Assembly: GCA_008330645.1 (NCBI GenBank)
Contig: VLTN01000007.1
Coordinates: 248,001 to 312,000, forward strand
Length of the DNA: 64,000 nucleotides
Reading direction: 5' to 3'
From: Cafeteria roenbergensis
Lineage: Eukaryota; Sar; Bigyra; Bicosoecida; Cafeteriaceae
Shown here: one piece after another, positions 1-8,860 of the stretch
Position numbering within the stretch: the first letter of the stretch is position 1
How the letters are laid out: each line of letters opens with the position of its first letter
Program-made: the position numbers and the translations under genes
Notes under the pieces: generated by a model
Seen by the model: only the letters and a program-made list of their open reading frames with translations
What the model was told of the DNA's origin: nothing
The model's database searches: none

Positions 1-3000
1 GGCCCGGCTGCCTCTGGGCGAACCACTGCACCCCGGACAATGCAAAGGCGACCCGTGCCGCAGCCCCCGCCCACGCCCAACAAGACCAGAGCCGCCGCAA
101 CCGCAGATGCCACAGTTGCGAGGTTCCCCGCAGAGTGGTGGGCCGCGCGCACGGGCCCCTTGAGCTGCGAAGACGCCGCCTCCATCGCTGCGTCAAGAAT
201 GCGCTTGGCGCCGCGCGCGAGCACCCCCGATGAGGGGGGCGCCGACACCGCAAGGGCCAGGCCGCTCGCTACGTCCGGCCGCGTGGGGGCAGGACCCGGC
301 GGCACCACGCCCTCCCCGGCTGTCGCTGCCAGGGCCTCGCGGCACACCACGCGCGCCACCGAGGGCGACGGGGGCGGGCCCGACGGGATTCGACTGTGGC
401 CCGGGGTGCGGCCTGCGGTGCCGACTGTGGCGGCCGAAGCCGGGCTGGACAGGCGCGGAGGAGCAGCGTGACCAGGCTCGCGATAGGACACGTCGCTCGT
501 CGGAGTGCCGGCGGTGCGGCTGTCTGGGCTGGCACCACTGACGCCACAGTGGGCCCCGCCGGTGGGAGCGTGGCTTGACGGGCTGATGGTGGAGTCATCG
601 GTGCTGCCGCCCAGCTCGGCGAGGATGAGCCTCGCCACGCGCATGGCGCGGGCTCGTACGTAGGCATCGCGGCCAGCCGTCCCAGGCGGGGGCACGGCGT
701 CGATATGAGGCGCAGCAACACGCCACAACGCAACCGACGTGTCCGACAGCGAGGGCGGCGCCATCGTCGCTGTGCCACAGGTCCCATCCAACTCCATGCC
801 CGGCGGCGGCGCTCCGAACGCGCCTGCCCTCCTCAGTGCGTTGATGTCAGAGGCAGCGGCCTCCGACGCCACATGCGAAAGCGCCAAAAGCCGCACAAGC
901 ACGCGCACAAACCCCTGCCGCCAGACTGACATCTCGTTGCCGGCGCGCGATGTGCAGCCGTCGTCACCCACGGCCCCGCCAGCAGCGCTGTCCAATGCGG
1001 GCAGCGGAAGGACCCCTTCCACAGCCAAGCGAACAGCTGCGGCGGTCTGCTTTTCTATGGCTGCCCACTCGAACGTGGCAGCGCCGTCCTGTCCGCTGGC
1101 TGCCGGCACGCTGGCACTTTTGCCGTTGCTGTTAAAGTTGCTGCTGCTGCTGCTGCTGCTGCTGCTACTACTGCTGCTTACGCTTGTGCTGGGGGCGGAG
1201 CGAGTGGCACCCGTACTCCTGCTATGGCTGCTTCCTTCGCCATCGGCAGCGGCGGCGTCCGAGGCAGCTCGACGCGACTGCGAGGAGGACGAAGGGCCTT
1301 GGCCAGCCGCCGACGAGCTGCTCCCAGCTTCTGGGGCCGCGGGCATGCCTGCCGTCAGAATGAGCATCACCGCTTGGCGGGTCACTTCCGGCACGACCGT
1401 TGCTGGGACTCCTGCAAGCGGATCGCCACCCGCCTCCACGCTGAGAAGCCGACTGGCCACGGCCGCCACTGCTGCGCCCACTGTTGGAGCAAGGGCAGCG
1501 CCTTCCCGAAGCAGAGCCGGGGGCAGAGTGTGAGGAGCGGATTGAGGAGCAGCCCGTGAGTCAGCACCCGCAGGAGGCGTCGGTCTGGCGGCCAGCGCTG
1601 GGCCTGCAGCGGCGATGCTGCCGAGCGAGTCGAGCGGGGGCGGCGGGGGGGCGAGCTGGTTCCTGCTCCCAGGCACCGCCGCCTGGACGGATGCTGGCCC
1701 CGAAGCGGCCAGAGGCGAGCGTGCTGTTGCCGGCTCGGCACGGGTCGCAGTTGGGGGCAGGGAAGGGGGCACCACGGCAGCACCTGCGCGGGCAGCAGAG
1801 GACCTTCGGGCAGTGGCGTCTTTGCCCAAAGCAGCGCCGGCCTGCACCTGAGGCTGCTGCTGTGGGGCCGACGACGGCACCGACAACGGCGACGACGTTT
1901 GAGCCGCGGAGGCCTGGCGTGCCTGTGCCAGCATCGCCGCGGCGCGAGCCTGCGCCAAAAACGCGTCCGGGTTCACGAACCGCAGCATGTGCGCCTGGGA
2001 GACTGCCCTCAGTGCCGCGAGTGGCAACCCTGACGCAAGGTGGCACTGCTGCACGAACTGCTCCAACCGAGCCCGGATCACCTCCGGAGGCGGCGGGCCG
2101 GCGGCAGAAGCGGCCCCTGCGTGATCGCTGGGGGCCAGAATGGCCTCCACGATGCGCTGCGGGTGAAGCAGGCTTGCGAGGCGGGGCAGCACGGTGGGTT
2201 CCATGATGAGCCCGGCGGTTGCCGCGTCACCAGCGGCAGCAGCCGCGGTGGCAGCGACGAGCGCGGCGGCGACAAAGGGGTCGAGTGTCTGGGCTCCGGG
2301 AGCTTCGCCGGGCCCGCTCCCGGAGGGTCCGCGGGCCTGGCCTGCCGCTGCGCTCGATGAGGAGGACGACCTGTGAGCTGCCTCGGCGGCTCCGTGGCGC
2401 TCCGAGTGCGAGGCCGACTTGGGTCCGCTCCGGGCGCGGCGGCGCCGCACCGCGGCAGGCTGCAGGGCTTCCGTGAGGGCGGCGTCTGGCTCGGCAATGC
2501 CTTCGGGGAGCGGCTTCCCGAGGTTGTCGAGCAGCGCGCGCAGCACTTGCGAGGCGCGATAGGCAGCCGCTTCGGCGTCCTCGTTCACCTCGGCGGAAAT
2601 TTCCCGGCCAGCGGCGCGGGCGTCCCGGAGCACGGCGAGGCGCTGCACCCGTCGAACCAGCACGTCCACGTTGGCGGAGCGCCCAAAGGCAGCGGCGTTC
2701 TCGAACCCCTCCGAGTGCTTCCTCTCGAGCCAGCGCTGCCTGGCGCGCGAGTTGTATCGGTTCTTGACCATGTTCTCTGTGCGCCGGTTCACAATGCGCG
2801 CGATCTCAGACCAGCGGTTGCCGATGACCACCTGCCCGCAGAAGAGGACGTCGTCCTCTTCGTCGGTCCAGTGGGAGTGGTTGATCGTGGGGTCAACATG
2901 GTTGTACCAGCGGTCGCGGCACTGCTTCCCGTCGCGCTCGCCGAGGTCCTTGGCGATCATGCTCCACTTGGCGGCCTCTGGTCCGCCGTAGTCGAGCACG

Positions 3001-4221
3001 AGCCTTCGCAGGTCTTCGTCGTCCTGCTTGCTCCAGGCACCGCGCGCACGGGCCTCCACCCTCGCAGCCTCGCCGCTCTGGAGCTTCGCCCAGCGCGCCC
3101 GCACGCTCTTGGTTGTGCGCCCGTTCCCCACTGCCGCTGCCACTCGCTTCCAGTCCGCCGTTCCGAACACGTCCACCGCGTCCCGCAGCCTGGCGTCCTC
3201 GCCAACGCTCCACTTCTTTCCCGCAGCGCTCACGTCGTCGGGAATGTCGGCCTCGCCCAGAGACCCTGCGCGGGAGCCCGAAGCGCGCGAGCCCGAAGCG
3301 CGGCTTGCTGGGCGGAGGCCCGAGGGACTGCGGCCCATGTCGCCGTCGTCTCCGTCCTCGTCCCCGACGTCTTCGCCGCTGCCAGCGGCACCAGAGCGCC
3401 CCAAAACGCCTGTTGCGTCTGAAATCCCTGCCCCGGTTGTGGCTGCAGACGCTGAAACGTCAAACAAGGCCGGCGGAGCGGCCGCTGAGCGCGCCGCTGC
3501 GCTGCTGCTGGAGCCGCTGCTCGACTGTCCAGCGCCCTCGTCTGGGCCGAACGCGGGCCACGCGGCCCCGGACGCGGCTGGGGACGGCAGCCTGCTTCGC
3601 CCTGCCCCGCTGCCCTTGGCTGACGCCGACGGCAGCTGGGGCAGCGCACCGCGAACTGATGCGTTGGTCGCCTGAGTTCCCCACGGCATGCGCGTGTCCC
3701 ACGCGTCGTCGCCAGGGAAGGCAACGGACGTTCTCATCTGCTGGGGCGTGCGTTTAGTGTCCACTCGCTTTCCCGCCGCAGGCGCAGTGCTTCCCGACGG
3801 CGAAATGGCAGAATCGGCAGGCGAAGGCTGCGCCCGCTTCAGCTGACGACTGCGGAGGCACCAGAGGAACCGCAGGAAGGGAACGGTACGGCAGGGGGTT
3901 GGGGGCAGCGAATTTCACACCACTGGACCCGGCGGGCGGTCGGGATCCCGCCCTCGGCCGGCGGCTGACGAGCTCGAAGCCGCCTCAGCGCTGCGATGGG
4001 TTCGGCAACCGGCTCGACAGGAGCCTCGCCCCGACCCCACGCCAGAGAAGCGAGCCCAGCGGCGCCGCCGTAGAGGCAGGGTGAACAGGACGCAACGCGC
4101 TGCGCCGCAGTCGCAAGCGGCGCAGGGCAGTTCGCATCCCGGTCGGCCCAACCTCGGGCTGGAGAGCCGGAGAGGTCGCTGCTCACCGGGGCGGAACGAC
4201 GAAAAACCCGGGGTCGGCCAT
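1..4221 (-). CDS. 3R-MYB DNA-binding protein (3' end outside window)
   Basis: Probable nuclear transcription regulator with three tandem MYB repeats. Exon 1 is 4221-4187 (ATG, 12 residues starting MADPGFFVVPP). The intron 4186-3850 has a GTGAGC donor and a CCGCAG acceptor. Exon 2 runs from 3849 through position 1 with no stop, so 1294 residues are visible and the C-terminus is missing. Repeat 1 (about residues 223-272) starts KKWSVGEDARLRD. Repeat 2 (about 282-333) ends KQCRDRWYNHVDP. Repeat 3 (about 337-384) contains GNRWSEIARIVNRRTENMVKN. The last two match the c-Myb recognition helices closely, except that Tyr replaces the last Trp of repeat 3. A short acidic stretch precedes the repeats. 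After them come about 900 residues of Ala/Ser/Pro-rich low-complexity sequence, including a poly-Ser run near 1143-1170. The repeats are certain and the start codon is likely. Targets cannot be inferred. Confidence 0.9.
3850..4186 (-). other. First intron of the MYB gene
   Basis: This 337-bp intron starts with GTGAGC and ends in a pyrimidine-rich stretch plus CCGCAG. It joins phase 2 to phase 2 (CG|T). It separates a 35-bp coding first exon from the long exon carrying the MYB repeats. An in-frame stop (at 3915-3917) lies inside it, so read-through is not possible. Confidence 0.75.
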
Positions 4222-4970
4222 CCCGGCAGGCCGTGGGCGTGCGCCGGCGGAGCCAGAAGCACCTGCTGGTCGAGAACGGGTCCTCCTGGTGCGGGCGTGG
4301 CGGGCCGTGCCGACGGTGTCCCGGGGAGGGGTTGCCACCTGCTGCCGCGATCGACGAGACTGCATTCGGGGCAGCAAGCACCGGCAACTGGGGGTTTCTG
4401 AAACACCCCGCCCCGCGGGGATCATGAGCCGCCCGCCACCCCTTCACTGCAGAGACTGCCCCGTCAGGCGCCGCCGTCGAGGACTGGGCCGCGAGCGGCT
4501 GCGTGGGATTCCCGCGGAAGGGGGTCAGCCGACGCACAGCAGTGCCAGAATCCGTCAAGGCGTATGCTCCCAGTGCCGCACGGGTTTCGTAGCCACCGGC
4601 CCCAAGGACTCTATACCCGCATTGGCTAAACCTGTGGCAAAGGGCGCTTTCGCTGCGAGCCCTTGCACGAAGATTTTCCGAGCCTGGCCGCTGCCCGCCT
4701 GTGCCCGCGCACAGCGGCTGCCACTCTCTGCTGCTGCCCCTCCCGTCAAGCATGGCCGAGGCCAAATGCGTACGCATGCAGCGCTCCGCGTCTCGCCTTG
4801 ATTGCGGCTAGGGGGTACTGGCCGCCATTCGAGCCGTCCAAGACTGGCGGCGAGTTGCGGTGCCTGCCTGCGTGACTCGGGCAGAGCCGCCTCTCGCACG
4901 GGGAGCCGACGCGGCGCGGAGCCGAATCACGCACCGTTGTGTTTGGTGCAGCCCAGGGGTCGCGCGCACC
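4222..4970. promoter_or_regulatory. Divergent upstream region of MYB (-) and CS-domain (+) genes
   Basis: This is 749 bp with no convincing gene. Open frames on both strands read as Arg/Pro/Ala-rich shadow sequence with no recognisable domain. It must hold both promoters and 5' untranslated regions. A weak TATA-like CTCTATACCC lies near 4608; I see no other clear motif. Confidence 0.5.
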
Positions 4971-6566
4971 ATGCGGCTTGTGCTTTTGGCCGCCATTGCT
5001 TGTGGCTCGGCCATGGCGGTCACGCCTCTTCTGCCAGACCACGAGCATTTTGTTTCCGAGGCGGACGCGCTGGACACTCTGGCCGCCGCCCTCGCCAAAA
5101 TCGAGGGCGTCGAGGATGCCGGCAAGGCTGGCCTGGACAAGAAGACGGGAGCCACGGAACTGGAGTTCGCCATGGGCCGCGGCTGGTGGGCGCTCTCGAA
5201 GCAGCTCGTGAGCGCGTACCGCGCGCGCAAGGTGGACCTCACAGCGCCTGTGTACAACACGGCCAGCCGGATCAAGAAGCAGATCCAGCACCTCCAGGAG
5301 AGCCTGCAGGCCCAGAAGGCGACCCGCATGTGAGGGCTCGCAGGGCACCCTTCGCGTGGTGCTGCCGCAGTCGCGCGTGCGCCTGGGCCGCGTCGCGAAC
5401 ACGTGGCTGCTTGCTTGCCACCCGCGCCCGCCCTCCCGCCTTGCGCCGGGGACCGGCGCAGCCCCTCGCTCTTGCCCCCACTGCACGCTCGCGCATCCCG
5501 CGCTCGGTCCACGAAGAGCTGCTCCAGGTGCTCCCTGCTTCGCAATGCCGCTCGCAGCATTTCCCCCGCGTTTCGCTGGGCGCAGTCCCCGAGCGCGGTC
5601 TTCCTTGAGCAGAAGTTCTCGCACAAGTGGGACGCGCCCGCGACGCTGGGATGCAAGCAGGACCGCTTTTCCGTGAAGAACCGGCGCATCTCGTTCCACG
5701 CGGCCTGCAAGGACAAGCGAAAGCGCTTCCACCTCGACATTGACCTGTTCAGGCCCCTCGACGCAACTGTGAGACGGGCGGCAAGCGCGGATGCGCTCCG
5801 AACCAGCGTGTGGCCTCTCAGCGGCGCTCCCCGGACGGCTGACCAGGCGGGGCGGGCTCTTGCTGGCTGGCCTGGGCACGCCGTGGCAACGTGCCGAGCA
5901 GCCGTGGCCCGCCAAGCCGCGACCCCTCCCTTGCCGCTCCGGCCCGCTCGCTGCCTGAGCTGGCCTGTTGCGGCTCTCACCCGCTCGCACCCCTGCTGTG
6001 CGGTTCCCCACCCCTCGCAGCTGAGCTCCGTCACGTTCAATAGCGTGGGGCGCGCAACCCTCACGCTCCGCAAGTCCACCAATGCAACTTGGCCCCGGCT
6101 CTTCCGCCGGGGCGACGCCAAGCCCAGCAACGTGCACACCTGGCATGCGATGAGCGAGCGGTATGCTGCGGAGCTCAAGGACTTCGCGGAGGTTGAGGCG
6201 AACCTCTCAAAGTCGGCAGACCCCAAGGCGCCCCAGGCGGACAACTCCACGGAAGTGTCCCCCAAGCAGGAGGAGGCACAGGCACCACCGGCTGAGCCCC
6301 CAGTTGGCGCATCGGCAACCGCTGTCCCTGAGGCTGACGCCGTGGCGGAGCCTGCCGTTGAAGACCCGGCCTCCCTGGCGGCGGCCAAGCAGCTGGGCCA
6401 AGAGGAGATCAATGCCCTCGAGGCGGCCTGGCGCACAGCCCGAGAGAAGATTTTGGAGATCAACGCTCGCGCCCGCGCGGAGAAGGCGCTCGTCCAATCT
6501 GCGGCTGAGGCGCGCGCTGCCGCGATTCGCGCCGAGTTTGCCGCCAAGCGCGCGCAGGCAGCATGA
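4971..6566 (+). CDS. Secreted or ER-lumenal CS (p23-like) domain protein
   Basis: The start MRLVLLAAIACGSAMA is a signal peptide, so the protein enters the secretory pathway. Exon 1 is 4971-5329 (GTGAGG donor). Exon 2 is about 5594-5768; its acceptor is uncertain because only a weak ...CCGAG site gives the right phase. Exon 3 is 6021-6566, joined in phase 0 through GTGAGA and CTCGCAG. Exons 2 and 3 form a CS domain: a HKWD start, a FHLDIDLF strand, then RATLTLRKS and the hallmark WPRL. CS domains bind client proteins or HSP90-type chaperones, usually in the cytosol, so a signal peptide is unusual. The region between the two is helical. The C-terminal third is Ala/Glu-rich and probably coiled coil. 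The exact role is unknown. An additional small exon inside intron 1 is possible. Confidence 0.75.
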
Positions 6567-6954
6567 TCTGATTGGCGCCAGGTCGCCAACGCCTCCCAGC
6601 CGGCCGCGTGCACAGCAAGTACAGAGCCTGCGACACCCATGTTCGGGGCCTCGCGGCACTGCTGCCTTGTGGTGGGACTAGCGGCGCTCATGGCATGCGC
6701 CCAGTGTTACAATTTTGCGACAACAATGTCCCCTCGGTTCCCGGCATGCGCTTCCACGCCCCTTCTTCTCCGTATTCCCTTCCACATGTGTCACGCAAGG
6801 CCAACCACACCCACTCAGCTCGGTGTGGCGCGAGCCGCAACTTCGCCTCCAGCCGCTGCGGCGGAGCATGCCCAATGACGTGGATGGCTCTGCCGCACCG
6901 GTGCCGCCGGGGTGCCATCTGTGGGCGCGCCGCGCGCCGCAGCACCTTTTCGGC
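6567..6954. other. Spacer between CS-domain and Sel1-repeat genes
   Basis: This 388-bp tandem spacer should hold the 3' end of the CS gene and the promoter of the Sel1 gene. A 79-codon frame at 6639-6878 starts with a signal-peptide-like MFGASRHCCLVVGLAALMA but then loses protein character. I see no other structure. Confidence 0.4.
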
Positions 6955-8616
6955 ATGGCAGTGGCCCGAGTGGCGTTGCTGCGCGGCTTGCGGCGGGCCA
7001 GGCTTGCGCCGACGCTGCCGCCGACGGGGGGCATGCGCCTCGTGCGCATGTCTGCCGGCGCAAGCCTTGAGGCTATGCCGCCCGCGGAGGCGTACAAGAG
7101 GGCAGAGATGCTGATCTCTCCCAAGGATGGCGCCGAGCCGCGGCTCCTCGAGGCCAGGCCGCTCCTGGAGCTTGCGGCCGGCCAGGGGCACGCCGAGGCC
7201 GCGGGAAGACTGGGCAGATGGTACCTGCTTGGCCTGGGCGGCGCAAAGCAGGACCCCGCGACGGCTTCAGCGCTCCTGCACGCAGCATCCGCACTTGGGG
7301 ACAATGAGGCGCGGTTTTGGCTGGCCCAGCTTCTGCTGGCGCCAAGCAAGTACCAGCCGAAGCAAGCCGACGGTGTGCGGGACCCCAACCCCATCGCGGC
7401 GATCAAGGACTCGGAGGCCGCGGAGGAGGAGTTCAAGAGGGGGCGCGAGGTCATTCGTCAGATCCGCGCGCTGCAGAAGGAAAACCGTCGGCGAGCTCGT
7501 GAGGCACCGGAGCCTGGCGCTGCCCAGCAGGCGCGCCCGACCGAGGCGAGGCCGCGAGCGCCGTGGGAGCCAAACGCCGAGGACGACGAGACCGCGGCCC
7601 GGCTGGCGGACCCCGTTCGCCCGCCTCTCCCGGAGCGCAACCTGCCACTGGCCTGGCGCGTCCTGGAGCGGGCTGCCGACGCCGGCCACACGCCGTCCAT
7701 GGTAGCGCTCGGGAACCAGCTCATGAGAGCGAGCCCGCCGCGCGTGGAGGCAGCGTTCGGGTGGTACGTTCGCGCGCTGGAGGCCGGCAACGGAGACGGC
7801 GCGTTCAACGCCGGGCTGACGCTGTTCGACGGGGTCGCGCCGCACGCTTCGCTGTCCGACACCCAGGGCGACCCGGCGGCAGCCGTTCCCCTTGCCCCCA
7901 GCGCCCTGCTTGCGCCGGAGCTGCGCGTTGAGCGCACTGCGGAGGGGAAGTTGGTCCTTCCTCCGCGCCCCCGCGACGCCGTGGCCTATTTCGACATGGC
8001 TTCCAGCCTCGGCGATCCCAGCGCCATGTTTTGGCTCGGCACCGCGAAGCTCGACGGAATGGAGGCGGCTGGCGTGAAGGAGGACCCCGCCGCGGGCCTG
8101 GCTCTGCTCCAAGCGGCGGCGCACAAGGGCCACGGCGGAGCGCGGCTGTTCCTGTCGCGCGCCCTCAGGGAGGGGAGGCCGGAGCAGGGGCTCCCCGCCG
8201 ACGAGGCCGAGGCGGACAGGTGGCTGGAGGCGGCCGCTGCGGCCGGCGAGGGGGAGGCGCTGTATGAGCTCGCCACCCTTGCACTGGGGCACGGAGACCG
8301 CGTGGCGGCGATGGGCCTGTTCATGAACAGCGGCGCGCGAGGCTTCGCAGAGGGATACACCGCCGCAGGGGTGCTCGCGTACCAGGGCGGACCGTGGGGC
8401 GGCCAGGACTACCGCAGGGCGCTGGCACTGTACCAGCAGGCGGCCGACCTGGGCAGCGAAGGCGCGTGGCGCAACATCGCGGCCATGTACGCGCGAGGCG
8501 AGGGCGTGCCCGCCTCGGAGGAGCATGCCCGCTACATCCTCCACACAGTGCTGGGGCAGGCTCCGCCGGCGGGGAGCGCGGAGGACCCAGGGGCTGCTGG
8601 CGAGGAGCGGCGGTGA
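6955..8616 (+). CDS. Sel1-like repeat protein, possibly mitochondrial
   Basis: The protein has 553 residues with no visible intron. I chose the ATG at 6955 because it starts an Arg/Ala/Leu-rich, acid-free leader (MAVARVALLRGLRRARLAP) that looks like a mitochondrial presequence. An earlier in-frame ATG near 6868 is possible. The body holds Sel1 repeats, the TPR-like helical hairpins of about 36 residues. Examples are LLELAAGQGHAEAAGRLGRWYLLG (about 67-90), a block at 235-280, and a run from about 345 to 540 ending in QQAADLGSEGAWRNIAAMYARGEG. Sel1 repeats are adaptor surfaces for protein complexes; no catalytic domain is present. A charged, proline-rich linker (about 160-225) splits the repeats. 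The function beyond scaffolding is not known. Confidence 0.85.
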   Translation: MAVARVALLRGLRRARLAPTLPPTGGMRLVRMSAGASLEAMPPAEAYKRAEMLISPKDGAEPRLLEARPLLELAAGQGHAEAAGRLGRWYLLGLGGAKQDPATASALLHAASALGDNEARFWLAQLLLAPSKYQPKQADGVRDPNPIAAIKDSEAAEEEFKRGREVIRQIRALQKENRRRAREAPEPGAAQQARPTEARPRAPWEPNAEDDETAARLADPVRPPLPERNLPLAWRVLERAADAGHTPSMVALGNQLMRASPPRVEAAFGWYVRALEAGNGDGAFNAGLTLFDGVAPHASLSDTQGDPAAAVPLAPSALLAPELRVERTAEGKLVLPPRPRDAVAYFDMASSLGDPSAMFWLGTAKLDGMEAAGVKEDPAAGLALLQAAAHKGHGGARLFLSRALREGRPEQGLPADEAEADRWLEAAAAAGEGEALYELATLALGHGDRVAAMGLFMNSGARGFAEGYTAAGVLAYQGGPWGGQDYRRALALYQQAADLGSEGAWRNIAAMYARGEGVPASEEHARYILHTVLGQAPPAGSAEDPGAAGEERR

Positions 8617-8702
8617 CTGCCCGACGCGGCGAGGCGCCAGGGCCTACGCTCGCGCGTGGGGACAGAACTGTGCTGAGACCCGTGTTTGCGCATTTGCGCA
8701 TT

Positions 8703-8732
8703 TGTGTGTGTGTGTGCGCGCGCGCACATGCG
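8703..8732. repeat. Alternating purine-pyrimidine GT/GC tract
   Basis: An unbroken run of TG repeats followed by CG repeats and CACATG lies in the 244-bp spacer between the convergent Sel1 (+) and CNB (-) genes. Alternating TG/CG sequence is the classic Z-DNA-prone pattern. It lies in the 3' flanks of both genes, not in coding sequence. Confidence 0.85.
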
Positions 8733-8860
8733 TTGGCGCAAGCGGCCGATTGCGGCACGGCCAGAGCACACTGCGCCTTGCAAGGCTGCTTCGGGCTGTG
8801 CCATCGGCGCGCACGCTCGCCCAGACTGGCTGACGCAAAAGGCTGCGCCACTCTTCGAAG

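Noticed and set aside
2373-3422. 349-codon plus-strand frame
   Set aside because: It lies exactly opposite the MYB repeats, so it is a shadow of a conserved domain.
3839-4777. 312-codon minus-strand frame upstream of the MYB exon
   Set aside because: It overlaps the MYB first exon in another frame and has no protein-like composition.
4746-6691. Minus-strand frames of 466 and 627 codons across the CS-domain gene
   Set aside because: They are shadow frames: they cross the introns, have no domains, and the plus strand codes for a recognisable CS domain.
6639-6878. 79-codon plus-strand frame with a signal-peptide-like start
   Set aside because: The first 22 residues look like a signal peptide, but the rest is not protein-like, and it lies in a promoter-sized spacer. 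It could be a first exon I cannot join in phase.
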